From the NCBI RefSeq assembly GCF_016792905.1, contig NZ_JAEULP010000045.1, positions 1 to 44,601 on the forward strand: a stretch of DNA of 44,601 nt, written 5' to 3'. Of the stretch, positions 7,743 to 18,371 are shown piece after piece (position 1 is the first letter of the stretch; every line of letters begins with the position of its first letter). A program made the position numbers and the translations under genes. A model generated the notes under the pieces. That model did no database searches. It worked only from the letters and a program-made list of their open reading frames with translations, and was not told the origin of the DNA. Origin of the DNA: Tabrizicola sp. Lineage in GTDB: Bacteria > Pseudomonadota > Alphaproteobacteria > Rhodobacterales > Rhodobacteraceae.

Positions 7743-9302
7743 ATGTCTTCCGACGACTACAATGACAGTGCCAAGCACGAGGACCTGAAGGTCCTGCATG
7801 GCATGGGTTACGCGCAGGAGCTTTCACGCTCCATGTCGAAATTCTCGAACTTCGCGATCTCGTTTTCCATCATCTGCATCCTCTCGGGCGGCATCAACTC
7901 CTTTGCCCAGGCCGTCTCCTCGGTAGGCGGCGCGGGCGGCGGCATCGGCTGGATCGTCGGCGCTGCCCTGTCGGGCATGTTCGCCCTCTCGATGGCGCAG
8001 ATCGCCTCGGCCTTCCCGACGGCGGGCGGGCTTTACCACTGGGGTTCGATCCTCGGGAACCGCTTCTGGGGCTGGCTGACCGCCTGGCTCAACCTTCTTG
8101 GCCTTATCACCGTGCTCGGCGCCATCAACATCGGCACCGCCTACTTCTTTACCGGCACCTTCGGGCCAATGGTCGGTTTTGGCGGCACCGACTGGGAGAT
8201 CGTCGGCTTTGTCGCCGTGATCACCGTGATCCAGGCGATCTTCAACCACATCGGGATCAAGGCCACCACCTTCCTGACCGACATCTCGGGCTACATCATC
8301 TTTGCCACCACCGCCGTTCTGGTCCTCGCCTGCCTCTACTACGCGCCGGCGATCGACATTTCGCGGCTCTGGACCTTCAAGAACTACTCCGGTGCGGCAG
8401 GCGGCGAGGTCTTCCCGCAGTCCGACAGCATCGGCTACCTCTTCCTGCTCTGCCTTCTCCTGCCGGTCTACACCATCACCGGCTACGACGCCTCGGCCCA
8501 TACCTCCGAAGAGACCAAGAACGCCGCGCATTCGGTGCCGCGCGGCATCGTCTCATCCGTGTTCTGGTCTGCCATCGTCGGCTGGATCATGATCTGCGCG
8601 ATCATACTGGCGATCCCCGACATGGACGCCGCCGCCGCCCAGGGCTGGGGTGTGTTCTTCGGCACGATGGACGCGATCCTGCCCAGCGGGCTGAAGCTGG
8701 CGCTCTACTTCTTCATCCTGATCACGCAACTGCTCTGCGGCCTTGCCACGGTGACCTCGGCCAGCCGGATGCTCTTCGCCTTCTCGCGCGATGACGGGGT
8801 TCCCGGCTTCTCGAAGCCGCTGGCCACCGTTTCGCCGAAGTATCGCACCCCGGTCAACGCGATCTGGACGGCGACCGTGCTTTGCATCCTCTACGTGGTG
8901 CTGGCGCTGTCGATCAAGGTCGGCGAGACCTCGATCTACGTGATCGTGGTGAACTCGACGCTTGTCTTCCTGTTCCTGTCCTTCACCATCCCGCTGATCG
9001 CAGGCATGTTCGCTTACGGCGGGCCGAAATGGCCGACCCCCGGTCCCTGGGCCATGTCAACCGGGCTCTACAAGCTGGTGACGGTGCTGTCGGTCGTCGG
9101 CATGGCCGTTATCCTGTTCATCGCGGTCGCGCCGCCGAATGAACGGGTCCTCTATGTCGTCCTCGGCTTCATCGCGATTGCCCTTGTCGTCTGGGTGCTG
9201 GTCGAGAATCGCCGCTTCGAAGGCCCGCCGACCGGCGACCGCATCGCCGCCCGCAAGGCCGTTATCGCGGCCGCCGAGGCTGCGGTGGGCGAGAAGGGCT
9301 GA
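7743..9302 (+). CDS. APC superfamily amino acid / GABA-type permease
   Basis: 519 aa with about 12 predicted membrane spans. The N-terminal 'LSRSMSKFSNFAISFSIICILSGGI' and 'FPTAGGLYHWGSILGN' are typical of the APC-superfamily ACT/BAT group, which includes yeast Uga4-like GABA permeases and bacterial amino acid or amine permeases. 'GYDASAHTSEETKNAAHSVPRGI' (about 248-270) and 'ASRMLFAFSRDDGVPG' (about 340-355) are conserved family loops. GAAGGGAA precedes ATG 7743 as ribosome-binding site. The gene is a single unit ended by a strong hairpin terminator. The substrate is unknown; amino acids, GABA or choline-like amines are all possible for this group. Confidence 0.85.
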   Translation: MSSDDYNDSAKHEDLKVLHGMGYAQELSRSMSKFSNFAISFSIICILSGGINSFAQAVSSVGGAGGGIGWIVGAALSGMFALSMAQIASAFPTAGGLYHWGSILGNRFWGWLTAWLNLLGLITVLGAINIGTAYFFTGTFGPMVGFGGTDWEIVGFVAVITVIQAIFNHIGIKATTFLTDISGYIIFATTAVLVLACLYYAPAIDISRLWTFKNYSGAAGGEVFPQSDSIGYLFLLCLLLPVYTITGYDASAHTSEETKNAAHSVPRGIVSSVFWSAIVGWIMICAIILAIPDMDAAAAQGWGVFFGTMDAILPSGLKLALYFFILITQLLCGLATVTSASRMLFAFSRDDGVPGFSKPLATVSPKYRTPVNAIWTATVLCILYVVLALSIKVGETSIYVIVVNSTLVFLFLSFTIPLIAGMFAYGGPKWPTPGPWAMSTGLYKLVTVLSVVGMAVILFIAVAPPNERVLYVVLGFIAIALVVWVLVENRRFEGPPTGDRIAARKAVIAAAEAAVGEKG

Positions 9303-9329
9303 GGCCTTCTCGCGCCTGAAAACCTTAGA

Positions 9330-9356
9330 GGCCGGGGGTCCGCCCCCGGCCTTTTC
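9330..9356 (+). terminator. rho-independent terminator after the APC permease
   Basis: A 9-bp perfect GC stem GGCCGGGGG / CCCCCGGCC (9330-9338 with 9343-9351) with a TCCG tetraloop, followed by TTTTCC. It lies 28 nt beyond the permease stop codon. Confidence 0.85.
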
Positions 9357-9445
9357 CTTTGCCCGACGGTCCGCCGTTTGCCCCTTGCGCCGCCCCGCCT
9401 TCTCTCTATAACCCGCACAATTTTGCGCAGTAGATGGGGGCTGAC

Positions 9446-12765
<3,320 letters not shown>

Positions 12766-12775
<10 letters not shown>

Positions 12776-12787
12776 CCCCAGCCCTGC
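12766..12787 (+). terminator. weak terminator-like hairpin overlapping the carB stop
   Basis: GCAGGGCT (12766-12773) pairs with AGCCCTGC (12780-12787) around a 6-nt loop. The stop codon TGA straddles the stem end. Downstream is CCCCGCCTTTCG with no clean T-run, so efficiency is doubtful. Confidence 0.35.
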
Positions 12788-12875
12788 CCCGCCTTTCGCG
12801 GCCCTGCGCCCTTGCAGCCCGCACTTAGTCCGCTATCCTCAGCCCCGGAAGGCGTTGAACGGGCGGAGTATGTTA

Positions 12876-13844
12876 ATGGCGGGCGATCCCTATGCCGCGC
12901 TCGGGGTGAAGAAGACGGCCACCGAGGCCGAGTTGAAGGCCGCTTATCGCAAGATCGCCAAGGTCGATCACCCCGACCTGAACCCTGATCCCGCAGCGGC
13001 TGAACGGTTCAAGGCCGCCGCTGCCGCCTATGACCTTCTGAAAGACCCCGAACAGCGCCGCCGCTTCGACGCGGGCGAGATCGACGAACAGGGCCAGGAA
13101 CGCCCGCAGCGCCGCTACTATCGCGACCATGCCGAGGCCGCCGACAATCCCTATGCCCGCAGCTACGGTTTCGAGAATGACGCCGACATGGGCGATGTCT
13201 TCTCCGACCTCTTCGGCCGCCGTGGTGCGGGCGGACGGGCCGGTACGGGCGGCGGCGGCTTCGAAGGCTTTGAGGGCTTCGGCCAGGGCGGCCAGCAACG
13301 CGACTTCCACATGCGCGGGCAGGACCACCGCTTTACCCTGGAGGTGGATTTCCTGACCGCCGTCCGCGGCGGCAAGACCCGGATCACCCTGCCCGACGGC
13401 AGTGACCTGGAAGTGACGATCCCCAAGGGCGCGCAAGACGGCCAGACCATCCGGCTGAAGGAAAAGGGCGGGGCAGGCCTTGGCAAGGGCGGTTCGGGGG
13501 ACGCCTATCTGACCCTGACCGTCGCGCCGGACCCCCTGTTCCGCCGCGAGGGCGACGACATTTTCCTGACCCTGCCGATCACCCTGGCCGAGGCGGTTCT
13601 GGGCGGCAAGGTCGCCACCCCCACCATCGACGGCCCGGTCAACCTGACCATCCCGAAAGGTGCGACCACCGGCCAGAAGCTGCGCCTGCGCGGGCGCGGC
13701 ATCAAGGGCGGCGACCAGCAGGTCGAGCTGAAGATCGTGATGCCGCCGAAGGTGGACCCCGAGCTTGAGACCTTCATGGAAAGCTGGCGCAAGTCGCATG
13801 ACTACGACCCGCGCGTCGGCATGAACTCCGGGAGCAGATCATGA
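12876..13844 (+). CDS. cbpA: curved-DNA-binding / DnaJ-class II co-chaperone
   Basis: 322 aa. An N-terminal J domain (1-70, HPD motif at 32-34) is followed by a Gly/Phe-rich linker (about 105-150) and the two beta-barrel DnaJ C-terminal substrate-binding domains (about 155-310). There is no CxxCxGxG zinc finger, so it is the class II/CbpA type. Such proteins stimulate DnaK ATPase and, in E. coli CbpA, also bind curved DNA. I chose ATG 12876 (MAGDPYAALGV) because GGAG lies 7 nt upstream; an in-frame ATG at 12870 is too close to it. The 4-nt overlap with the CbpM-like gene supports the CbpA assignment. Confidence 0.9.
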   Translation: MAGDPYAALGVKKTATEAELKAAYRKIAKVDHPDLNPDPAAAERFKAAAAAYDLLKDPEQRRRFDAGEIDEQGQERPQRRYYRDHAEAADNPYARSYGFENDADMGDVFSDLFGRRGAGGRAGTGGGGFEGFEGFGQGGQQRDFHMRGQDHRFTLEVDFLTAVRGGKTRITLPDGSDLEVTIPKGAQDGQTIRLKEKGGAGLGKGGSGDAYLTLTVAPDPLFRREGDDIFLTLPITLAEAVLGGKVATPTIDGPVNLTIPKGATTGQKLRLRGRGIKGGDQQVELKIVMPPKVDPELETFMESWRKSHDYDPRVGMNSGSRS

Positions 13845-14176
13845 CCCGCTATTACAGCTCGACCGAAGTCGTGGCGCTGATCGACGACCTGACCGAACCC
13901 CGCCTGACCGCCTACCTGCGGGCCAGCATCGTTCAGCCGGTGGCAACCCCCGACGGCCCCGGCTTCCGCGAAACCGACGTCGCGCGCCTGCAACTCCTCT
14001 GCGATCTGGATGAGAACTACGCGCTCCCGGAAGAGTCGCTGAAAATGGTGATGGGCTTGATCGACCAGCTGAACGCCATGCGCGGCGACATGCGCGCCCT
14101 GCTGCGCGCCGTCGCCTCGGAACCCGACGAGGTCCGCTGCCGCATCCACAGCAGCATCCGGGTGCTGCGGGGATGA
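13841..14176 (+). CDS. cbpM: chaperone modulator CbpM-like protein
   Basis: 111 aa, overlapping cbpA by ATGA. It starts with a MerR-like winged helix ('STEVVALIDDLTEPRLTAYLRASIVQPV', 'FRETDVARLQLLCDLDENYALPEESLKMVMGLIDQL') and ends in a helical segment. In E. coli, CbpM binds the CbpA J domain and inhibits its activity. The same gene order here suggests the same partner. Length and motifs fit the family well. No DNA-binding role needs to be assumed. Confidence 0.87.
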   Translation: MTRYYSSTEVVALIDDLTEPRLTAYLRASIVQPVATPDGPGFRETDVARLQLLCDLDENYALPEESLKMVMGLIDQLNAMRGDMRALLRAVASEPDEVRCRIHSSIRVLRG

Positions 14177-14244
14177 GGAAAGTCGGGCGAGGGTAGAGAG
14201 GGGCGGTCTGGCATTGGCGTCGCTCGGGCATTGTCTTTCACCCT

Positions 14245-14475
14245 GTGAGCCACAATATCATCATCCCCTTGAACACGACCAAAGGCATACAGATTTTCGG
14301 CGCCGACAAAGAATTGCGCCGCATGGTGGGAACGGAACAGGCCCGCTATTGCATCGGGCTGCGGCGAGCTTGGCGGTTCTGGTGGCAGGGAACTCAGGGG
14401 CAATGGGTATGGACACTCTGGGGTCAGGATCAATGTGTCGCACCTATACTCTTGATCGGTGAACCACTTGAATAA
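14245..14475 (+). CDS. hypothetical small protein
   Basis: 76 aa from GTG 14245, in the AT-richer patch that begins after cbpM. The predicted product has a central Trp/Arg-rich part ('LRRAWRFWWQGTQGQWVWTLWGQDQ'). It has no signal peptide and no domain I recognise. No clear Shine-Dalgarno sequence precedes the GTG. It may be a real accessory gene or chance open sequence; codon use differs from the flanking operons. The opposite strand is also open across most of this interval, so the call is weak. Confidence 0.35.
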   Translation: MSHNIIIPLNTTKGIQIFGADKELRRMVGTEQARYCIGLRRAWRFWWQGTQGQWVWTLWGQDQCVAPILLIGEPLE

Positions 14476-14548
14476 CACCCCGCTGCCTAAGTTTCGTCTT
14501 GGTTGAATTCAACATGGGCATGTTCAAATTGATCAAGATGAGGAACGA

Positions 14549-14788
14549 ATGAAACTGCGTATTTTTCTTATCCCTCTGATGCTTGCGGGATGTGTGACGA
14601 CCCCAATCGTATCGGACTTTAACGGCTCAAGCGTCAAAATCGTCGAGAGTTTCGGCGGTGCGAAGCCGTCCGAAGCGACAATTGCTGAAGCCAAGCGCAT
14701 CTGTGCGAAAGTCGGCAAGACCGCAGAGGGCGCCTCCGCTCGTTCGCTGCCCAATTACGACACCGAGTATCTGTTCCTCTGCCTCTGA
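14549..14788 (+). CDS. small predicted lipoprotein
   Basis: 79 aa. The N-terminus 'MKLRIFLIPLMLAGC' is a short signal peptide with lipobox LAGC, so Cys15 should be lipidated by signal peptidase II processing. The mature chain is about 64 residues and carries two further Cys (in 'RICAKVG' and the C-terminal 'LFLCL') that could form a disulfide. AGGAACGA before ATG 14549 is a good ribosome-binding site. I recognise no family. The 3' end overlaps the convergent ribbon-helix-helix frame by 34 nt. It sits in a patch with lower GC than the rest of the window. Confidence 0.65.
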   Translation: MKLRIFLIPLMLAGCVTTPIVSDFNGSSVKIVESFGGAKPSEATIAEAKRICAKVGKTAEGASARSLPNYDTEYLFLCL

Positions 14789-15027
14789 AAAAATGCAAAG
14801 CTGTGGTGCGCAACTCGGGCACCACAGCACTCCGGCCGACTCACCGGAAATCCAATCGCCCAATCCACAGCGCCGTTCTTGCCGCGTTCGGAAAAGAACT
14901 CGGTCGCGCCACGCGCACCAATCCTGTCGGCCAAGGCAAGGCCAGTGTATTGATTGAACGATACACTTTCCGTCGTGGCGAAGTCCTCTACGTCCCTCTT
15001 AAGCGATTTGGGCAAGCTGACGATCAT
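14755..15027 (-). CDS. ribbon-helix-helix (HicB/Arc-like) antitoxin-type protein, possibly decayed
   Basis: 90 aa. Residues 1-55 read as a ribbon-helix-helix protein: 'MIVSLPKSLKRDVEDFATTESVSFNQYTGLALADRIG' gives the N-terminal strand and two helices with the SxNQ turn usual in HicB-type and Arc-like antitoxins. The following 'TEFFSERGKNGAVDWAIGF' also fits that group. The last 30 residues (Cys/Arg-rich) do not, which hints at frame damage or readthrough. An in-frame stop lies 9 codons upstream of the ATG. No toxin gene (hicA, relE, vapC type) is visible on either side. It overlaps the lipoprotein gene tail to tail. Confidence 0.5.
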   Translation of the reverse strand: MIVSLPKSLKRDVEDFATTESVSFNQYTGLALADRIGARGATEFFSERGKNGAVDWAIGFPVSRPECCGARVAHHSFAFFQRQRNRYSVS

Positions 15028-15152
15028 CCGCGTTTCTTGGCTCAGGCCATGATACTACTTCGGCAGAAGCTCTCTTCACACGGTCTATTGCAAACCTTAA
15101 CCCCACCCTAACGCCCGCGACCAACCCATTGATTCCAAACGCCCCGATTTTC

Positions 15153-15167
15153 TGTCCACCGTGGACA
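15153..15167. promoter_or_regulatory. 15-bp palindrome upstream of the SnoaL-like gene
   Basis: TGTCCAC-C-GTGGACA is a perfect odd palindrome with 7-bp arms, 95 bp before the ATG of the SnoaL-like gene. It resembles a repressor operator. The regulator is unknown and no regulator gene is adjacent. Confidence 0.4.
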
Positions 15168-15262
15168 CTGCCTCCCCCAAAGTCGCTTTCCGCCCCCAAC
15201 CCGTCCCCCCGGCTTGGAAACCCCGCCCCGCCCCGCTACTCTCCCACCCCAAAGGAGACCCC

Positions 15263-15673
15263 ATGCCCCGCGCCGAGACCCTCGCCCTGATCCGCCGCTA
15301 TTACGACGCCTTCAATGCGGGCGACCCCGAGGGCATGCTCGCCTGCCTGACCGAGGATATCGAGCACCGGGTGAATGAGGGCGGCCACCGGCTCGGCAAG
15401 GCCAGGTTCCGCGAGTTCTGTGGCCACATGGGGGTCAGCTACCGCGAGCAGCTGAAGGACCTGACGATCTTCGCGACCGACGACGGCACCCGCGGGGCCG
15501 CCGAATTCGTCGTCCACGGCGCGTACCTGAAGACCGACCCCGGCCTGCCCGAAGCGAGGGGCCAGACCTACATCCTCCCCGCCGGGGGGTTCTTCGAGAC
15601 CCGCGACGGTCTCATTTCCCGCATCACCACCTTCTACAACCTGAACGACTGGATCGCGCAGGTCCAGGCATGA
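15263..15673 (+). CDS. SnoaL / ketosteroid-isomerase-like protein (NTF2 fold)
   Basis: 136 aa from ATG 15263, preceded by AAAGGAGACCCC. The pattern 'LIRRYYDAFNAGDPEGMLACLTEDIEHRVNEGG' followed by beta strands ending 'RDGLISRITTFYNLNDW' is a typical NTF2-like domain of the SnoaL/ketosteroid isomerase group. These small enzymes or binding proteins have diverse substrates and none can be assigned here. The gene overlaps the next acetyltransferase by ATGA (15670-15673), so the pair is probably a two-gene operon. Confidence 0.83.
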   Translation: MPRAETLALIRRYYDAFNAGDPEGMLACLTEDIEHRVNEGGHRLGKARFREFCGHMGVSYREQLKDLTIFATDDGTRGAAEFVVHGAYLKTDPGLPEARGQTYILPAGGFFETRDGLISRITTFYNLNDWIAQVQA

Positions 15674-16266
15674 ACATCGACGACATCGACGTCCGCGCCC
15701 TGAAAGGCCCCGATCTGGAAGCGGCGCTTGACGGCGTCGCCCAGCTTCGCATCACCGTGTTCCGCGACTGGCCCTACCTCTACGACGGCTCACCGGAATA
15801 TGAGCGAGAGTATCTCGCCACCTACCGCGACAACCCCGGCGCGCTTCTGGTGGGGGCGTTCCACGACGGCCAGCTGATCGGTGCCTCGACCTCCACCCCG
15901 ATGGAGGACCACGCCCGTGAATTCGCCGCGCCCTTCCGCGACCTCGGCATTCCGCCAGAGAAGATCCTCTACGGGGCCGAGTCCGTCCTCCTCCGCCCCT
16001 ACCGCGGCATCGGCCTCGGCCACCGCTTCATCGACCTGCGCGAAGCCCATGCCCGGGCCTTGGGCCGCACTCATGTCGCCTTCTGCTCGGTCATCCGGCC
16101 AAGCGACCACCCGGCCCGGCCCGCCGTCTATCGGTCCAACGACTCCTTCTGGCGCGGCCGGGGCTACCGGACCCTGCCGGGTGTCGTGGCACGGTTCAGT
16201 TGGAAGGACCTTGGCGACACGGTGGAAACCGAGAAGCCGCTCCAGTTCTGGATGCGCGAGCTGTGA
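15670..16266 (+). CDS. GNAT family N-acetyltransferase
   Basis: 198 aa. The GNAT core is visible: 'LRITVFRDWPYLYDGSPEYEREYLATY' (alpha1-alpha2), 'ALLVGAFHDGQLIGASTSTPM' (beta2-beta4), then 'ESVLLRPYRGIGLGHRFIDLREAHARALG', where RGIGLG is the acetyl-CoA pyrophosphate loop (motif A R-x-x-G-x-G/A). The substrate is not predictable. It overlaps the SnoaL-like gene and is followed directly by a hairpin terminator, so it ends the operon. Confidence 0.85.
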   Translation: MNIDDIDVRALKGPDLEAALDGVAQLRITVFRDWPYLYDGSPEYEREYLATYRDNPGALLVGAFHDGQLIGASTSTPMEDHAREFAAPFRDLGIPPEKILYGAESVLLRPYRGIGLGHRFIDLREAHARALGRTHVAFCSVIRPSDHPARPAVYRSNDSFWRGRGYRTLPGVVARFSWKDLGDTVETEKPLQFWMREL

Positions 16267-16272
16267 ATGAAG

Positions 16273-16303
16273 AGGCCGACCCGGGCGACCCGGACCGGCC
16301 TTT
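16273..16303. terminator. hairpin terminator between convergent genes
   Basis: AGGCCG..CCGGG pairs with CCCGG..CCGGCCT across a 3-nt loop, with two internal mismatches, then TTTGA. It lies between the ends of the GNAT gene (16266) and the APC permease (16323) and could serve both. Confidence 0.6.
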
Positions 16304-16322
16304 GACTTCGATTTGACCCGGA

Positions 16323-17768
16323 TCAGTCCAGGTTCATCCCCATCTTCGCAAAGCGCGCCGGGTCCGAGGACTTCAGCCGCTGGGCCAGCAGGAAACCGAC
16401 AACGCCGCCCGCCGGGATCAACGCGGGCAGGAGCCAGCTGAGCGAGCCGCCCGTCGTCCCGGTGAGATCGCCGTAGTTGATGAAGATGTAGACGAAAAGC
16501 GCCGCCATGATCAGCCCGGCGATGGCCGGAAGGATCCTGGTCGACAGGGGCGAACCCCCGCCCTGTTTCGAGAAGAAGGCAATCACCGACAGCGAGGTGA
16601 TGGCCATCATCCCGATCACGCCCAGGGTGCCGATCTGGCTGATCCAGGTGAACATGTTCAGGATCGGGTCGAGGCCCAGGCCTGCGAAAATCGCGAGGAC
16701 GATCACCGCAAGCACCGTCTGCACGACCGAGCCGATATGCGGGCTTTGATGCGCATCATGGGTGCGGCCGAAAGCTTCCGGCAACAGTCCGTCACGGCCC
16801 GCGACATAGGAATAGCGGGCGATGTAGTTGTGGAAGGCCGACAGCGCGGCGAAGAGACTGGAGACCAGCAGAAGCCCCGCGATCATCGAGATGGTCGGAT
16901 TGGTGTAGGTCTCGGCCAGGATGAAGAAATGCGCGGTCGGGTCGGGCAGGCCGCCGATGGTTTCCAGAAGCTTGTCGGCCCCGGTTCCCGCGATCATCAG
17001 CCAGGTGGTGAAGACGAAGAAGATGCCGATCATCAGGATCGACAGGTAGGTCGCGCGCGGGATGGTCTTCGCCGGGTCCTTGGCCTCTTCGCCATAGATC
17101 GTGGTCGCCTCGATCCCGATGAAGGAGCCCAGGCAGAACAGGATCGCAGCGGTCAGCGAACCGGACGTCAGCGCCGAGAAGTCGAAGATGTTGACCGCAA
17201 GGCCCTTGCCCTCGGCCCCGCCCGCGCCAAGGATGGCGAAGTCGACGATGAAAACGATCAGGTATTCCAGGCCGACCAGCACCACCATGACCTTGGCCGA
17301 CAGGTCCACCTGCCGGTAGCCTAGGATGCCGACCAGCGCGATGGCGATCAGGCTGTAGACCCACCAGGGCATGGTGATGCCGAAGCCGCCGAACACCCCC
17401 GCAGCGACGCCGCCCAGAAGCCCGATCAGGCCGAACTGCATGGTGTTGTAGGCGACCAGCGCCATGATCGAAACCGCGCCGCCCCAACTGCCGCCAAGCC
17501 CCCGTGCGGCATAGGCGTAGAAGGCGCCGGCGTTGATGACATGGCGGCTCATCGCGACATAGCCGGCGGCGAAGGCCAGCATGACCAGCGTGAGCAGGAT
17601 GAAGGTCAGCGGGATGCCGGTGCCGTTCCCCAGAAGGAACGCGAGCGGCATGGCCCCGGCCACCCCGGTCAGGGGTGCGGCGGCCGAGATCACCATGAAG
17701 GTGACGGCGACCAGCCCCAGCGAATTGCGTCGCAGCCGGTTCGGCCCGATTTCGGTGAATTCAGACAT
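16323..17768 (-). CDS. APC family permease, last gene of the NicX-like catabolic operon
   Basis: 481 aa, about 12 membrane spans. The opening 'LRRNSLGLVAVTFMVISAAAPLTGVAGAMPLAF' and the loop 'ATTIYGEEAKDPAKTIPRATYLSILMIG' (about 222-250) are standard for amino acid and amine APC permeases. It probably imports the compound degraded by the upstream genes. It starts 83 bp after the flavin reductase stop with a strong GGAGGGAAC ribosome-binding site. The gap contains a hairpin, so its expression may be set partly independently. The substrate is unknown; a zwitterionic amine or amino-acid-like molecule is the reasonable guess. Confidence 0.85.
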   Translation of the reverse strand: MSEFTEIGPNRLRRNSLGLVAVTFMVISAAAPLTGVAGAMPLAFLLGNGTGIPLTFILLTLVMLAFAAGYVAMSRHVINAGAFYAYAARGLGGSWGGAVSIMALVAYNTMQFGLIGLLGGVAAGVFGGFGITMPWWVYSLIAIALVGILGYRQVDLSAKVMVVLVGLEYLIVFIVDFAILGAGGAEGKGLAVNIFDFSALTSGSLTAAILFCLGSFIGIEATTIYGEEAKDPAKTIPRATYLSILMIGIFFVFTTWLMIAGTGADKLLETIGGLPDPTAHFFILAETYTNPTISMIAGLLLVSSLFAALSAFHNYIARYSYVAGRDGLLPEAFGRTHDAHQSPHIGSVVQTVLAVIVLAIFAGLGLDPILNMFTWISQIGTLGVIGMMAITSLSVIAFFSKQGGGSPLSTRILPAIAGLIMAALFVYIFINYGDLTGTTGGSLSWLLPALIPAGGVVGFLLAQRLKSSDPARFAKMGMNLD

Positions 17769-17788
17769 GTTCCCTCCGTGTTGAGCGC

Positions 17789-17808
17789 GCCCGGTCTTGT
17801 TGCCGGGC
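17789..17808 (-). promoter_or_regulatory. intercistronic hairpin in front of the APC permease
   Basis: GCCCGG (17789-17794) and CCGGGC (17803-17808) form a 6-bp stem with an 8-nt loop, in the leader between the flavin reductase and permease genes. In the minus-strand transcript it is followed by non-T sequence and the permease ribosome-binding site, so an mRNA processing or stability element is more likely than a terminator. Confidence 0.35.
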
Positions 17809-17851
17809 CCTTTTCCTGCGGTCGTTGACTCGCCGCAAATTACTTAACAGT

Positions 17852-18367
17852 TTAACTATCTCCGGTGAGATGTATAGCCCTTCTGTAGGCCCGCTGCCCG
17901 TATAGCAGCGCCGACGGGTTGTCGGAGAGCCGCACCGAGGCCACGCGACCGACGAGGATGTGATGGGTTTCCCACAGAAGCGCGGTGGCGAGACGGCATT
18001 CAAAGACGGCCGTCGCGCCGGACAGGACGGGCTGGCCGATGTCGCCCTTTTCCCAGGCCACGCGATCAAAGCGTTCGGCGCGGTCCGAAGCGCTGCGCCC
18101 GGCAAAGAGGTTGGAAACCTCCTGCTGGTGCTCGGCCAGAAGATTGGCGCAGAAGGCACGGTTCTTCAGGATCGCGGCGGCGGCGGGCGACTGGTGGTGG
18201 ATGCACAGCAGCAGCGAGGGTTGCTCGCCATCCGCCGAGACCGAAGTCAGCGAGGAGACCGTGACCCCCGCGCGCCCGCCCTCGCCATCGGTGGTGGCGA
18301 CGGCGACGAAGGTGGCCGCGCGGCTCATCCCTTCCATGAAGGCGGTGCGAAGATCGGCGGCGGTCAT
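17852..18367 (-). CDS. flavin reductase family protein (HpaC/RutF-like)
   Basis: 171 aa. 'FMEGMSRAATFVAVATTDGEGGRAGVTVSSLTSVSADGEQPSLLLCIHHQSPAAAAILKNRAFCANLLAEHQQEVSNLFAG' is the FMN-binding split-barrel of NAD(P)H:flavin reductases that feed reduced flavin to two-component monooxygenases. The start overlaps the stop of the glutamine synthetase-like gene (ATG at 18370 or 18367; the second is better spaced from GGGTG). In this operon the likely partner is the acyl-CoA-dehydrogenase-fold protein at 21675-23018. That partnership is inference from context. The family assignment is firm. Confidence 0.87.
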   Translation of the reverse strand: MTAADLRTAFMEGMSRAATFVAVATTDGEGGRAGVTVSSLTSVSADGEQPSLLLCIHHQSPAAAAILKNRAFCANLLAEHQQEVSNLFAGRSASDRAERFDRVAWEKGDIGQPVLSGATAVFECRLATALLWETHHILVGRVASVRLSDNPSALLYGQRAYRRAIHLTGDS

Positions 18368-18371
18368 CATG

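Noticed and set aside
14017-14478. Minus-strand frame of about 150 codons opposite cbpM and the following small gene
   Set aside because: Most of it is antisense to cbpM, it has no ribosome-binding site and no recognisable domain.
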